From Heracleum sosnowskyi (Eukaryota > Streptophyta > Magnoliopsida > Apiales > Apiaceae): 64,000 nucleotides of DNA. Location of the stretch: the NCBI GenBank assembly GCA_030848705.1, contig CM061244.1:113695111-113759110 (forward strand), given 5' to 3'. The translations under genes were made by a program, and so were the position numbers. The notes under the pieces were generated by a model. The model saw nothing but the letters and a program-made list of their open reading frames with translations, had not been told where the DNA came from and searched no databases. Of the stretch, positions 1-10,823 are shown piece by piece (position 1 is the stretch's first letter; each line of letters starts with the position of its first letter).

Positions 1-474
1 AAGAAATTGGGTTATAAATAGTTTTTTTTGTTTAAATGTTAATTTTATTTAAAAAGCCCCAATTTGGTAGATTTGAATTGGGTTTATTATTGAATAGTTG
101 AGAAGAGAAATAAAATTCTAGGGTTTCAAGATTGAATTTTTTGCCCAAATTGAAAGGGAGATGGAGAAACTAGTTTGTTTTATTATTATCAAAGCACAAC
201 TAGATGTTGACCGTTTATTACCTGTCAATTTGTAAAGTGCACATGTAATATGAGTTGGCAGTCATAGAAGTGGTGTGTCCCACTAATTTTGTTTGATTAT
301 GTTTCCAACTTTACTTACGGTATTTAAAGTTAAAACTGATAAAAATGTAAATTTGGTCCAAAAAAAACTCAAAGCAAATATGTCATTGCAAGTGCTTGTT
401 TTAACGCAATGTCTCATTACGATAGTGATAATGAAATATTATGATAGTTAACATCGATCCAACATTGACTGCGG
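1..474. other. AT-rich intergenic sequence
   Basis: No gene, RNA or bounded repeat could be recognised here. Reading frames are short and frequently stopped on both strands. Confidence 0.5.
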
Positions 475-485
475 GCTTCTTTGTT

Positions 486-836
486 AATTTTTTTTTTTTT
501 TTTTGCCAAAGAAAATGTTTCATTAGCAAACCAAATCCTTGTTCTGTACATGATAGAGTTCTGGGTAAACACAATTCCCACTCCATATACGACCATATAC
601 GATCAGCAACAGAACTATTGTGCCTCGCTAAAAAGTGAGTCACTTTGTTCGCGGATCGTTTAACAAATATTAACGTCACCATACGATGATTTAACTCTGA
701 AACTAAAGACCTACACTCCTCTATAACTCTGCCCTAAGACAGATGAGTTGAAGAGCACCAAATTGCTTGTACCAGTGCTAAACAATCAGTCTCCACTATC
801 GCCGGTTGTTTTAGATTATATTTAATCCAACTCAAA
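486..836 (-). mobile_element. 5'-truncated LINE (L1-type) 3' end with poly(A)
   Basis: Read on the minus strand this is the tail of a non-LTR retrotransposon ORF2. It encodes the C-terminal half of a plant RNase H-like domain, with ETDCLALVQA followed by FVKRSANKVTHFLARHNSSV and ADRIW, and it ends in an A run (the T run at about 488-506). An in-frame TAG lies between ETDCL and the FVKRS stretch, so the piece is dead. The 11-bp direct repeat GCTTCTTTGTT flanks it at 475-485 and 837-847, as target-primed insertion would leave. The 5' truncation point overlaps that repeat by a few bases, probably microhomology. The family assignment rests on the motif and the poly(A) tail. Confidence 0.75.
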
Positions 837-939
837 GCTTCTTTGTTCACACTTAAATTTAATTTTTATTATTTCAACTTAATTCAACATTAATCTGTTT
901 ACAAAACCAACTCAAAATTTCATATTGCCACTTCTTCAC

Positions 940-1330
940 TAAACGGTTGAAGATATAATATGATCTTGATAACACCTTACTCTAACACTTTGAGATTTTA
1001 GAGCAACTAGTTACTTAATATGATATCAGAGCTCCGACGGGACGAAAAACTCAGGAGAATGTTGAAAATATAATATAATCATGATAAGACTCTAACACTG
1101 TGTTCCAGAAAAAGAATTGATTTTTGAAGATTTGGAAAGAAAATCTTTATAAATTTATCTCCAAAACTTTTTTTCCACTTTTGGAGTGATTTAGAGAGAA
1201 ATGAAAATATTCTATTTTCTATTTTTTTTCTTTTCTCTCATTAATTCGGGAACACAACGTAACATCTTGAGATTTTAGAACAACCGTTTACTTCTCAAAA
1301 ACTCAGAAGAGTTTTCAATTTTGTTGAGAT
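940..1330 (+). mobile_element. Decayed short LTR-retrotransposon (TRIM-like) remnant
   Basis: Two related stretches, 946-1015 and 1064-1295, share the phrases GATATAATATGATC/AATATAATATAATC and TGAGATTTTAGA. They sit on either side of a ~40-bp interval that begins with a primer-binding-like ATGATATCAGAGC. This resembles a pair of LTRs around a minimal internal region. No clean termini or target duplication were found, so this is a weak call. Confidence 0.3.
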
Positions 1331-1566
1331 ACGAACAAAACACAGAGATTTTTACGACATAAGGGTTGAGAAGTTTAGACTTGAAATGGGATGCCCAAAT
1401 CAGCCTGGGCCCAAACATCTATTTAAATTCCAAGCCCAGTACATAAAATGTCTGTTCTTTACATGTCATCAGAGAAAAGCAAGCCAACGGGCCCATCACT
1501 GGAAGAAAAGAAAATGAAGAATTTTTTAAGAACCGTGATTTATTTAACTTAAGTGCTTTATATTTA

Positions 1567-2342
1567 CCAGCTTATAGTCCGTGCGATACACGGTTAATTA
1601 AATTTTATTTATAATTATTTTGTTTATAATTATATTTTAATTAACCATCGAACACACGATTGTTTTTTTAATATTTATAATTATATTTATTTATGAATAT
1701 TTTAATATTTAAAAGTTATTAGTTTACATGATTAAATTATTGTTAAAAAAGATTTAGCCAAAAAAAATTATAGTTAAAAATTTGATATTTATTATATTTT
1801 ACACGCTCAATTTAATATTTGTTTATATTGAGTTATAAAAGTTAGATTTGGCCAATTTTACGGTCCACGTGAAATTCACAAAATAATCTTTAATTTAGTT
1901 GTGGTTTAATAGTTCTTTTTCAATTAAAAACTATTCTAAAACTAAAAATAGAATAAAGTGACGAAATTTAATATTGAGAATTCTATTCGATTTAAGAAAT
2001 CTACTTATATGTAGTTTAGATTATTAGAATACCCTTTATTAACTAAATACAGTTTTTAATGTTAAATCTAACGGTTTTCACCTATCTATTTAAGATTAAA
2101 CGATTTTTATTATTTTGATATTAAACGGGTTTCCTTATTTAATTACAACTATTTTTATGTTTTAACTTTTTGGAAAATCCAATCATAATATAATATCTTT
2201 TAACTTATATCATTTTTAGATAATAACTTCTTTTTATATTATATAATCTTGATCGTCTATTTTTAAAAGTGTTGGATCTAACAGTTGAGAATGTTTTGGC
2301 GGTATTTAGGATCAAACTACCAGGATAACATCATTAATGTTT
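1567..2342 (-). mobile_element. Helitron-like repeat, minus strand, 3' end at 1567
   Basis: Read on the minus strand the segment ends with a short stem-loop (CCGTG-TATCG-CACGG), eight bases, then CTGG, a decayed version of the Helitron CTAG terminus. The first ~380 bp are close to those at 51798-52180. It has no coding capacity. The Copia insertion at 2348 interrupts or abuts it. Confidence 0.45.
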
Positions 2343-2347
2343 TTAAT
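2343..2347. repeat. Target-site duplication TTAAT (left)
   Basis: The five bases TTAAT directly precede the TG of the left LTR and recur at 7807-7811 after the CA of the right LTR. They confirm the element borders. Confidence 0.9.
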
Positions 2348-2723
2348 TGTAGAAAACTGAAGAATTGCAGAAGAAACAAGCAAAAACAGAAACTAGACTA
2401 GCTAATATTCGTTTGCGGAGTGAGACTCCATTTTCTTCATATAGAATTTACAGTAAACTATCTATACAAACTTGACAAAGAAGAAGAGGTGCTGTATCGT
2501 ATATTGTATCTATACATTCTCTAATCTTCTACAGAATGTTATATTCTTGTTATATAAAGACAATATCTAACTAACTAACTCTGCTGACATGGCATGCTAT
2601 AACTAACTAATTATTCCTAGCTTATTGGGCTGTATTGGACTGGTTGGACTGTAGAATGAATGGGCTTGAGGATTGGGCTTTGTACTGGACTGAGCAGAAT
2701 CAGAATCATTAGTAATATTAACA
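2348..2723 (-). repeat. Copia 3' LTR
   Basis: TG...CA terminal repeat that matches 7428-7806. It also encodes the last ~40 residues of the polyprotein, whose stop codon lies inside it at 2603-2605. Confidence 0.93.
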
Positions 2724-5700
2724 TCCCCCCTCAAGTTGGAATGGGAGGATTCGATCATTCCTAACTTGGAAAGCAAGACATTAAACTGCTGTGATGGTAA
2801 GATCTTAGTAAAGATATCAGCGACTTGACTGTGCGTAGGAAGATATGTAAGTTGCAAGAGACCTTCAAGAACTTTGTCCCGTGTGAAATGGCAATCTATC
2901 TCGATATGCTTTGTTCGTTCATGAAACACAGGGTTCTTAGCAATATGAATCGCAGATTGGTTGTCACAGTGAAGAGTGATAGGTTTTAAACCTTCAACGC
3001 CCAGTTCTTCTAACAACCTAACAGTCCAAGTTACCTCACTTGCTGCAGCAGCCATGGCGCGATACTCAGACTCTGAAGAAGAACGGGATACAGTACTTTG
3101 TTTCTTCGACTTCCATGCAACAGGAGAATTACCAAACAATAAGATATAGCCAGTGATCGATCGTCTAGATTCAGGACATGCAGCCCAGTCCGAGTCAGAA
3201 AATGCCTGTAATGTAAGTTCATGTGAAGCTTTGAGTAATATGCCTTGACCTATAGTGTTGGCAACATAGCATAAGGTATGAATAAGAGCCTGCTGATGAG
3301 GTAAACGAGGCGCTTGCATATACTGACTAAGAACTTGGACAGCATAGCTTAAATCAGGACGAGTATTAGTGAGGTAATTAAGCTTGCCAACAAATGAACG
3401 ATAAACCTCTGGATTATGTACTAAATCACCCTCATCAGAAAGTAACTTGAGAGAAAGAGGTAATGGAGTGACTGCACGGCGAGACAAGTCAAATGGACAA
3501 GCATGCAGCAATTCAGTAGTGAATTTATGCTGACTGAGTACAATTCCAGAATCTGTATAACCAACCTCGATGCCTAAAAAATAATTCAATAAACCAAGAT
3601 CCTTAATGCTAAAGACATCATCAAGATGCTTCTTAAGAGATGATATGGTATTGACATCTGAACCAGTCATGATTATATCATCGACATAAACGGCCACTAT
3701 AGTTAGATGAGAATCAGTTTTCTTGAGAAATAAACTGTAATCATACTTTGATTGAACATAACCTTGAAGAATAAGCTCCTCCACAAGCTTTGCAGACCAT
3801 TGACGAGAGGCTTGCCTCAAGCCATAGAGAGACTTGACCAATCGACACACCTTACCAGCAGGATATAAATGAGATAAGCCTTCTGGGATCTTCATATAGA
3901 CCTCTTCGTGTAAATCACCATGCAGAAAAGCGTTATTAACATCCAACTGGTAGATAGGCCATTTTCTGCTTGCAGCAAGAGCAATGATGCATCTAACAGT
4001 ATTCATTTTGATTACGGGAGAAAAAGTTTCCTCAAAATCGATGCCATACCGTTGGTTGAAACCTTTTGCAACCAACCGAGCCTTGCACCTTTCAAGACTC
4101 CCATCAGCCTTCAATTTGACTTTAAACACCCATTTGCAGCCAATTGGCTTCTTACCAGGGGGCAAATCCACAATTTTCCATGTCTGATTTTTCTCTAAGG
4201 CAATTAGCTCCTTTTGCATAGCCTCTACCCAAACAGGATTCTGACTAGCCTCTTGATAGTTAAGTGGTTCTTTGATATTAGACATGTGGGATAAAAAAGC
4301 TTTATGTTTGGTTGTATAAAAATCAGATGTAACCAAATTGCACCAGTGAGATGTTGAACTAGTAAGGCAATGGTAATCAGACAAGTACTGAGGTTTAGAT
4401 TTAGTCCTAGTAGAAGATCTAATAGGTATACTGATGTCGACTATCTGAGCAGAATCAGGGATGCTAATTGCAGAAGAATTTTCAGAAGAAATGAATTCAG
4501 GATCAGGACTAGTATTTTCAGAAGAAATGGATTCAGGATCAGGACTAGTATTAATACTAGTATCAATAGATGTAGAATGGGAATTTAAGACTGGATTACC
4601 AAGTGATGTAATAGGATGAATGTCAGAATTATCAAGAGATGTAAAAGCTGGTAAAAAAATCTCAGAATTGTAAAGCATATCTGGTTTACTTGAAATAACA
4701 TGATAAGGAAAATGAAATTCATGAAACTTCACATCCCTGGAAACAGATAATGCTTGAGTTTGCAGATTAAGTACCTTAAATCCTTTCTGTGAATCAGAAT
4801 AACCAAGGAATACACAAGTTGCAGCTCTTGGTTGTAATTTAGATCTCTGATGTTTGACTGTAGTCACAAAGCACAAACAACCAAAAGGCTTCAGGAAAGA
4901 CAGATCAGGTGACTCTTTATACAAAATTTTGTATGGTGTATTGTTGTTAATACTAGCTAGAGGCATCCTGTTGATTAGATAAGAAGCACACAAAATACAA
5001 TCTCCCCAAAATTTATCAGGAACTTTGGACTGAAAAAGAAGAGCCCTTGCAGTGTCAAGGAGGTGCCTATGCTTCCTTTCAACAACACCGTTTTGTTGAG
5101 GCGTGTGTACACAGCTTGTTTGATGTATGATTCCCTTGTGCTGATAGAAAGACTTAGACTTACCTTCACAAAACTCTAAAGCATTATCAGTCCTAATGCA
5201 TAGAACCTTCTCTGCAAATTGTGTTTCAGCATAGGTAACAAATTGTTCCAATATAGAAGGGACCTCAGATTTGTATTTGATTAAATGTATCCAAGTAAAT
5301 CTGCTGAAATCATCCACTATAGTTACAAACATTGAACAACCAGAGTAGGTTTTGGTCTTGTATGGACCCCAAATATCAACATGTAACAATTCTAACACTG
5401 TTGATGTTTTGATAGTACTATGAGTAAAAGAAGCCCTTGTCTGTTTAGCAAGAGGACAAACTTGACATATGGTATCTGAAACAGTTTCTTTAATATTCAT
5501 ATCAGGAAATAAAACTTTCAACTGAGCAAAAGGCATATGGCCAAATCTAAGATGCCAAAGCTGAGCTTCTGTGATGGCTGAGAAGCAAAATTTGGAGAAA
5601 TTAGAAGCAGCAGTAACCAAATCTTTATGATCAACCACATACAGTCCATTCTGCAGGCTACCAAGAAGAATTGGCTGTTCTTTCTGAGAAAGGTCCTGTA

Positions 5701-7123
5701 GAAAGCATTTGCCATCAGAAAACAGTAATGTGCAGTTAAGGTCTTGGCATAACTTGTGTACTGATATAAGTTTGAATTGAAACTCCGGGACATGAAGAAC
5801 ATCTTGGAGTATCATGTTACCACACAAAGTAACAGATCCTATATGTAATGCTTGTATTTGTCTGCCATCAGGTATGGTAATATTGTTGCCAATATTTGAA
5901 ATTGTTTTATATGTAGAGAAAACATCAATGTCAGGACAAATGTGATCTGTTGCTCCACTGTCAAGAAGCCATTGTGAGGAAGAGAAAACAGTCAGTAAAC
6001 AAGTTTTACCTGCAAGCACAGCATGTTTAGATGGATCTTCAATACCAGTCTGCAATTTCTGAGCACCAAGCAATTCAATGAGATGATTATACTGGTCAAC
6101 TGATATTGAAGGAGAGTCTTTAGTATCAGCTTGGAAGTCAGAATTAGTTTGTGAAATTGCTGCAACCTTTCTGTTATTTGCAACCTTGAAACCAGCCGGA
6201 TAACCATGCAATTTAAAACACCTTTCATTACTATGACCTGCAATCTTGCAATGTGTACAGTAGTAGTTTGAGCCTGGCTTGACATTTTTCTTGATATTGT
6301 TGTTGCTACTATTACCAGTACCTCCAAATGACCTGGAATTCTGTCCTGCAGCAAATTTATAGTTAGGTCTGAAATTTCCAGAATTGTTCCCAGTAACATT
6401 CTTTCTATCAGCAAAAAATGCCATAGCATCTGTCTGTGTAGAGTTCGAAAAATCCTTGTGATTTTCCTCTTGCATAATCAGTCTGAAAGCTTGAGATACT
6501 GTAGGCAATGGATACATCATCAAAATGTGCCCCCGAACAGCAGAAAATTGATCATTGATCTTCATTAGGAACTGAAGCAACCTCTGCTCCTGTTGCTTCT
6601 TTAAGAGTTTAGAATTAATTTCACACGTACAATTTCCACAATCACAATAGATCATTGGACTCACATCATCAATATTATCCCAAATCGATTTTATCTGAGT
6701 GTAGAATTCAGAGACACTTTGATTTCCTTGAGTAATATCAGACAATTTCTGTTCAAGTCCATATACTTGAGTAACAGAAGCAAAGCCAAACCTATCCTCT
6801 AGATCTTTCCAGATTTCTCTTGCAGTGTGGAGGAATAACACACTTTTAGCAATATTTTCATCTAGATTAAAAAGCAACCATGAAATAACCAAATCATTGC
6901 ATCTCTCCCAGGCCACGAGATTCGGAGAAGTAGCATCAGGTTTTGTTATAGTTCCATTAACAAAACCTAATTTATTCTTTGCAGATAGAGTTAACATGAT
7001 AGACCTTTTCCAACTTGTAAATCCATTTCCATTAAACTTGACTGAAACTAACTGAGAAGTTGTAGCATCTGATGGATGGATATAATACGCACTAGACGGA
7101 TCGTTATTAGTAGAACTAGCCAT
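2603..7123 (-). CDS. Copia gag-pol polyprotein, intact
   Basis: The protein is 1506 residues from the ATG at 7123, chosen because MASSTN starts a conventional Copia gag; an in-frame ATG at 7138 would add five residues. In order it has a gag with the UBN2-type fold (about 20-240), a CCHC knuckle CTHCKIAGHSNERC (about 289-302), an aspartic protease with LLDSGATDH (about 386), integrase zinc region (about 520-560), the integrase core with D of HVDIW (583), D of RTDN (646) and E of VVERK (682), a reverse transcriptase with YVDD (about 1146-1149), and a Ty1-type RNase H with SDSDWA, SSSESEYRA and HCDNQSA ending in VADIFTK. All catalytic residues I looked for are present and there is no stop or frameshift. 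It supplies the particle, cDNA synthesis and integration for its own element. A variable linker between integrase and RT carries a short SPDPE-ISSEN repeat. Confidence 0.95.
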   Translation of the reverse strand: MASSTNNDPSSAYYIHPSDATTSQLVSVKFNGNGFTSWKRSIMLTLSAKNKLGFVNGTITKPDATSPNLVAWERCNDLVISWLLFNLDENIAKSVLFLHTAREIWKDLEDRFGFASVTQVYGLEQKLSDITQGNQSVSEFYTQIKSIWDNIDDVSPMIYCDCGNCTCEINSKLLKKQQEQRLLQFLMKINDQFSAVRGHILMMYPLPTVSQAFRLIMQEENHKDFSNSTQTDAMAFFADRKNVTGNNSGNFRPNYKFAAGQNSRSFGGTGNSSNNNIKKNVKPGSNYYCTHCKIAGHSNERCFKLHGYPAGFKVANNRKVAAISQTNSDFQADTKDSPSISVDQYNHLIELLGAQKLQTGIEDPSKHAVLAGKTCLLTVFSSSQWLLDSGATDHICPDIDVFSTYKTISNIGNNITIPDGRQIQALHIGSVTLCGNMILQDVLHVPEFQFKLISVHKLCQDLNCTLLFSDGKCFLQDLSQKEQPILLGSLQNGLYVVDHKDLVTAASNFSKFCFSAITEAQLWHLRFGHMPFAQLKVLFPDMNIKETVSDTICQVCPLAKQTRASFTHSTIKTSTVLELLHVDIWGPYKTKTYSGCSMFVTIVDDFSRFTWIHLIKYKSEVPSILEQFVTYAETQFAEKVLCIRTDNALEFCEGKSKSFYQHKGIIHQTSCVHTPQQNGVVERKHRHLLDTARALLFQSKVPDKFWGDCILCASYLINRMPLASINNNTPYKILYKESPDLSFLKPFGCLCFVTTVKHQRSKLQPRAATCVFLGYSDSQKGFKVLNLQTQALSVSRDVKFHEFHFPYHVISSKPDMLYNSEIFLPAFTSLDNSDIHPITSLGNPVLNSHSTSIDTSINTSPDPESISSENTSPDPEFISSENSSAISIPDSAQIVDISIPIRSSTRTKSKPQYLSDYHCLTSSTSHWCNLVTSDFYTTKHKAFLSHMSNIKEPLNYQEASQNPVWVEAMQKELIALEKNQTWKIVDLPPGKKPIGCKWVFKVKLKADGSLERCKARLVAKGFNQRYGIDFEETFSPVIKMNTVRCIIALAASRKWPIYQLDVNNAFLHGDLHEEVYMKIPEGLSHLYPAGKVCRLVKSLYGLRQASRQWSAKLVEELILQGYVQSKYDYSLFLKKTDSHLTIVAVYVDDIIMTGSDVNTISSLKKHLDDVFSIKDLGLLNYFLGIEVGYTDSGIVLSQHKFTTELLHACPFDLSRRAVTPLPLSLKLLSDEGDLVHNPEVYRSFVGKLNYLTNTRPDLSYAVQVLSQYMQAPRLPHQQALIHTLCYVANTIGQGILLKASHELTLQAFSDSDWAACPESRRSITGYILLFGNSPVAWKSKKQSTVSRSSSESEYRAMAAAASEVTWTVRLLEELGVEGLKPITLHCDNQSAIHIAKNPVFHERTKHIEIDCHFTRDKVLEGLLQLTYLPTHSQVADIFTKILPSQQFNVLLSKLGMIESSHSNLRGDVNITNDSDSAQSSTKPNPQAHSFYSPTSPIQPNKLGIIS
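2724..2733 (-). promoter_or_regulatory. Polypurine tract of Copia element
   Basis: On the minus strand GAGGGGGGA immediately precedes the 3' LTR. This is the expected plus-strand DNA primer. It lies inside the open frame and encodes the residues LRGD. Confidence 0.85.
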
Positions 7124-7415
7124 AGTATACCAGATCAAATTGTCGATTCTTTATCAGAAAATGATGAGCAAATTGCAGAAATCCGAAATCAAAAAATCTT
7201 GAGTATGAATCAAGAATCGATATTAAGAAACAAGATATGACATAGTGTCAATCAATACTGAGTCTACACACTTACGATTTCAAGAATTACAGAATCACAG
7301 AATCAAAGATGCAGCTAAACAAATTGTACGAGCAACAAGTAACGATGAAACCTGATCGTTGATTGAGAAAGTCGCAGAGTCGATGTAATAAGCAATCGCA
7401 GAATCGATGTAACAA

Positions 7416-7427
7416 TCTCTGATACCA
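7416..7427 (-). promoter_or_regulatory. Primer-binding site (initiator Met-tRNA)
   Basis: On the minus strand TGGTATCAGAGA follows the 5' LTR directly. This is the usual Copia primer-binding sequence complementary to the 3' end of initiator tRNA-Met. Confidence 0.9.
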
Positions 7428-7806
7428 TGTAGAAAACTGAAGAATTGCAGAAGAAACAAGCAAAAACAGAAACTAGACTAGCTAATATTCGTTTGCGGAG
7501 TGAGACTCCATTTTCTTCATATAGAATTTACAGTAAACTATCTATACAAACTTGACAAAGAAGAAGAGGTGCTGTATCGTATATTGTATCTATACATTCT
7601 CTAATCTATTTCTACAGAATGTTATATTCTTGTTATATAAAGACAATATCTAACTAACTAACTCTGCTGACATGGCATGCTATAACTAACTAATTATTCC
7701 TAGCTTATTGGGCTGTATTGGACTGGTTGGACTGTAGAATGAATGGGCTTGAGGATTGGGCTTTGTACTGGACTGAGCAGAATCAGAATCATTAGTAATA
7801 TTAACA
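7428..7806 (-). repeat. Copia 5' LTR
   Basis: TG...CA repeat that matches 2348-2723. It is followed by the target duplication TTAAT at 7807-7811. It would hold the element promoter; a TTTATATAA-like box is readable on the minus strand in the middle. Confidence 0.93.
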
Positions 7807-7811
7807 TTAAT

Positions 7812-10800
7812 ATTTTTTTTAAAAATATTTATTGCTAAAATATAATATACTCTTTTTTGTAATATGTTAATGATGCGGGAACTTTGAACTTTTGAGAAAA
7901 TAAATTATCAATTAAAATATAATTTTTTTGTAATAGTTCTTCTTTTAAAGTAGTACACCGTGACGATCAAAATTCTGTATAAAATTTATTTTTTTATAGT
8001 ATATCCCGTAAATATCTATGTTATTATATTAAAGACTAACTGATGAAAGCTTTCTTATAAGTCTAGTCGCTTGATCACTCAATTCATAATCGTTGGATCT
8101 TTCAAATTAAATTGTTGAGAAATGTTAGATATAACAGTAAAATTATCACGTAAAATTATCTAAGCTTTGAATCTACCAACAACATATTAAAATTTACAGG
8201 TTTTTTTGAAAAATAAGAATTTTTTCATTTTTTTTCTTATATACATGGGTTATTTGATAATATTTTTTATAAAGTACGATTTTTCAAAAAAGTACTAAAC
8301 TAATTGATTAACAAACTTTTAAAATTTCGAATTTAGTAATTTACAATGTATAGAGGTTAAAAAAGTTAGACCTCTTCTATAGCTGAGTCTAAAATTTCAA
8401 AATACGGTTTTTTTAAATATGAATATAGTCCTGCTAACAATGAAATTAAGTCTCTATGAGTTCTTATAAAACAAAATCACCATTTGCGTATAATTTATTA
8501 TTTAATAATAAATAATATTTAATTAGTTATGATATAAAATTTAATAAAATAAGATAAAAAATATGCACAATTTTATAAAATTTTATCCTCGTATTATTAT
8601 ATTCTTTGTTGATTTGAATTTTTATTAGATTTATTTGAATTTTTGAAAATAGATTTCTAAATTTAAAATAGTTAGAAAAAAGTAATTAAATTGACATTCA
8701 AATAATGATGACATAATAATTATTATTAGAATTTAAATACCCAATTTACTAATTTGGGCTTTATCTTGTGTTTTAAAAATTAGATTTTGACGATTTTACA
8801 CCCCACATGAAGATAACTAAATTATCTTTAATTAAAAGATGGCTTAACAATTTTTATCTAACTCGATTTGTCCATGAAAGAGAAAAGAAAGTCACGAATT
8901 TTTTACATGGAGAATTCTATTCAATATAGAAAACTTATTTATATTTAGTATATTTGGTTTCAATTATCAAAATAAATTTTTTAGAATTTAAATATAATAT
9001 TATTATTAATAAAATATATTTTTTAATATTTGATCTAACGATTTTCATTTATCTAGTTAAGATCTAATGGTCCTTATTAGTTTAGTTGTCCAAGACCGTA
9101 TGATCAAAATTTTGGATAAGATCCCTATTAATATGCTTATTATATATAAGGATTTAATATAATAAAGATATCAAGTATATACTGATATAAGTATCTTACT
9201 AACTGCTTTTACTTTTAATGTTTCGGTTTTATTTATAGTGTATATAAAATTTTAAAATACATTATTACTTAAAAATTATTAAATAGAATGAAAATTATGT
9301 TATGATTATATAAAATTTTATTCTCATATTATTATATTCTTTATCGATTTGAATTTGTTCTTAATTAATTTTAATACTTTATTGAAAGAAACATAAAATT
9401 TCTATATTTAAAACAATTAGTGGAAATATAAATAAATTGGTGCTACAAAAATTAAAAAAAATATATTTATTAAAATTTAGATACTCAGTTTACTATTTGG
9501 GTTCTATCCTGAGTTTTAGAAATTGAATTTTGACGATTTTACAACCCATGCGAAACTAACGAAATTATCTTTAATTTAATGATGATTTAATAATTATTAT
9601 CTAACTTGACGTGTTGACCTACCCATAAACCGAAAAGAAAAGATGGTTAAGAATTTTTACATAAATAATTCAATTCAATATAGAAAACCAATTTATAATT
9701 GGTTTAAATTATCAAAACACACTTCTTAGTATTTAAATATAATCCTACCTTTAATCAAATACATATTTTAATATAAGTATTATATTCAAAATTATCGTTT
9801 ATGAATATGAAACCGTCAATATTTTGATAATATTTTGATATTATCCTTTTATGTTTGTTATATGTAAAATACTATAATTATAATTTGGATTAATCAAATT
9901 GTTATGTTCCTTCAGAAAAAAATGTTTAAATTTATTTATGTACAGGAGTTCTCGTAAGTCTCTGTAGGTTCACGTGTATTATTGTTAGTATGATATACAT
10001 CAGCATTATATTGATAATTTTTAATATTGTAATCAATATGAATTGTTATCTTGATATTTGGTTTAATAATTATTATCTAATTGGAAGTATACATAAATTC
10101 AAGAGAAAAAAGATTTAAGAATTTTAACATAGAAAACTTTTAAATTATCAAAATACACTTTTTAGTATTTAAATATAATTCTATTATTAATCAGATACAC
10201 TTTTTAATATTAGATCTAACAATTCTCATCGATCTATTCAAGATCTAACTGTAATTATTAATTTGGTCGTATAGTGATCGTACACGGACCATATCGATTT
10301 TAATATTTTCTTAAATTGATTTTAATATTTTATTAAAATAAAAATAGAATTTATAAATTTAAAAGAATTAGGGAAAAAATTAAATTGGTGCTACAATAAA
10401 AAAATATTTATTAAAATTTAGATAATCACTTTACTGTTTGGGCTCTATCTTGAGTTTAAACAACAGATTTTAACAATTTTACAGCCCATGCGAAGCTCAC
10501 AAAATTATCTTTAATTTAACGATGGTTTAATAATTTTTATCTAACTGGAACGATCCATAAACTAAAGAGAAAAGATAATTACGAATTTTTACAAAAAGAT
10601 TTCTATTCAATATAGAAAAACAATTTATAATTGGTTTAAATTATCAAAATACATATTTTAGTATTTAAATACTATCCTATTATTAATCAAATACAATTTT
10701 TAATATTATATCTAACGGTTCTCATCTATTTGAATATTTATAGTTTTATAATCCAACGGATCATATACTTTTGGTAGTACCGACCAAAGTTTTGGATAAG

Positions 10801-10823
10801 ATCTCTCTTACGCTTATTATATA
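7812..10823. repeat. AT-rich dispersed repeat block
   Basis: Roughly 500-700-bp related units follow one another (about 8480-9180, 9230-9830, 10040-10290 and 10300-10800). They share phrases such as a GATTTTGACGATTTTAC-like box, TTATCTTTAATTTAA, and a TAGATCTAACGGTTCTCATC-type box. The same phrases occur near 1850-2100. No coding potential and no clean termini are visible. They are probably decayed copies of one non-autonomous family, perhaps Helitron-derived. Confidence 0.4.

Larger units (their letters stand above)
2348..7806 (-). mobile_element. Complete young Ty1/Copia LTR retrotransposon
   Basis: The element is 5.46 kb and transcribed on the minus strand. The LTRs are 2348-2723 (376 bp, 3' LTR) and 7428-7806 (379 bp, 5' LTR). 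They begin TGT and end ACA, and I see no substitution between them, only a 3-bp indel (near 2528 and 7606). A TTAAT target duplication flanks it. Beside the 5' LTR is a primer-binding site matching initiator Met-tRNA, and beside the 3' LTR a G-rich polypurine tract. The gag-pol frame is open from end to end. The near-identical LTRs and intact frame point to a very recent and possibly still competent copy. Confidence 0.95.
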
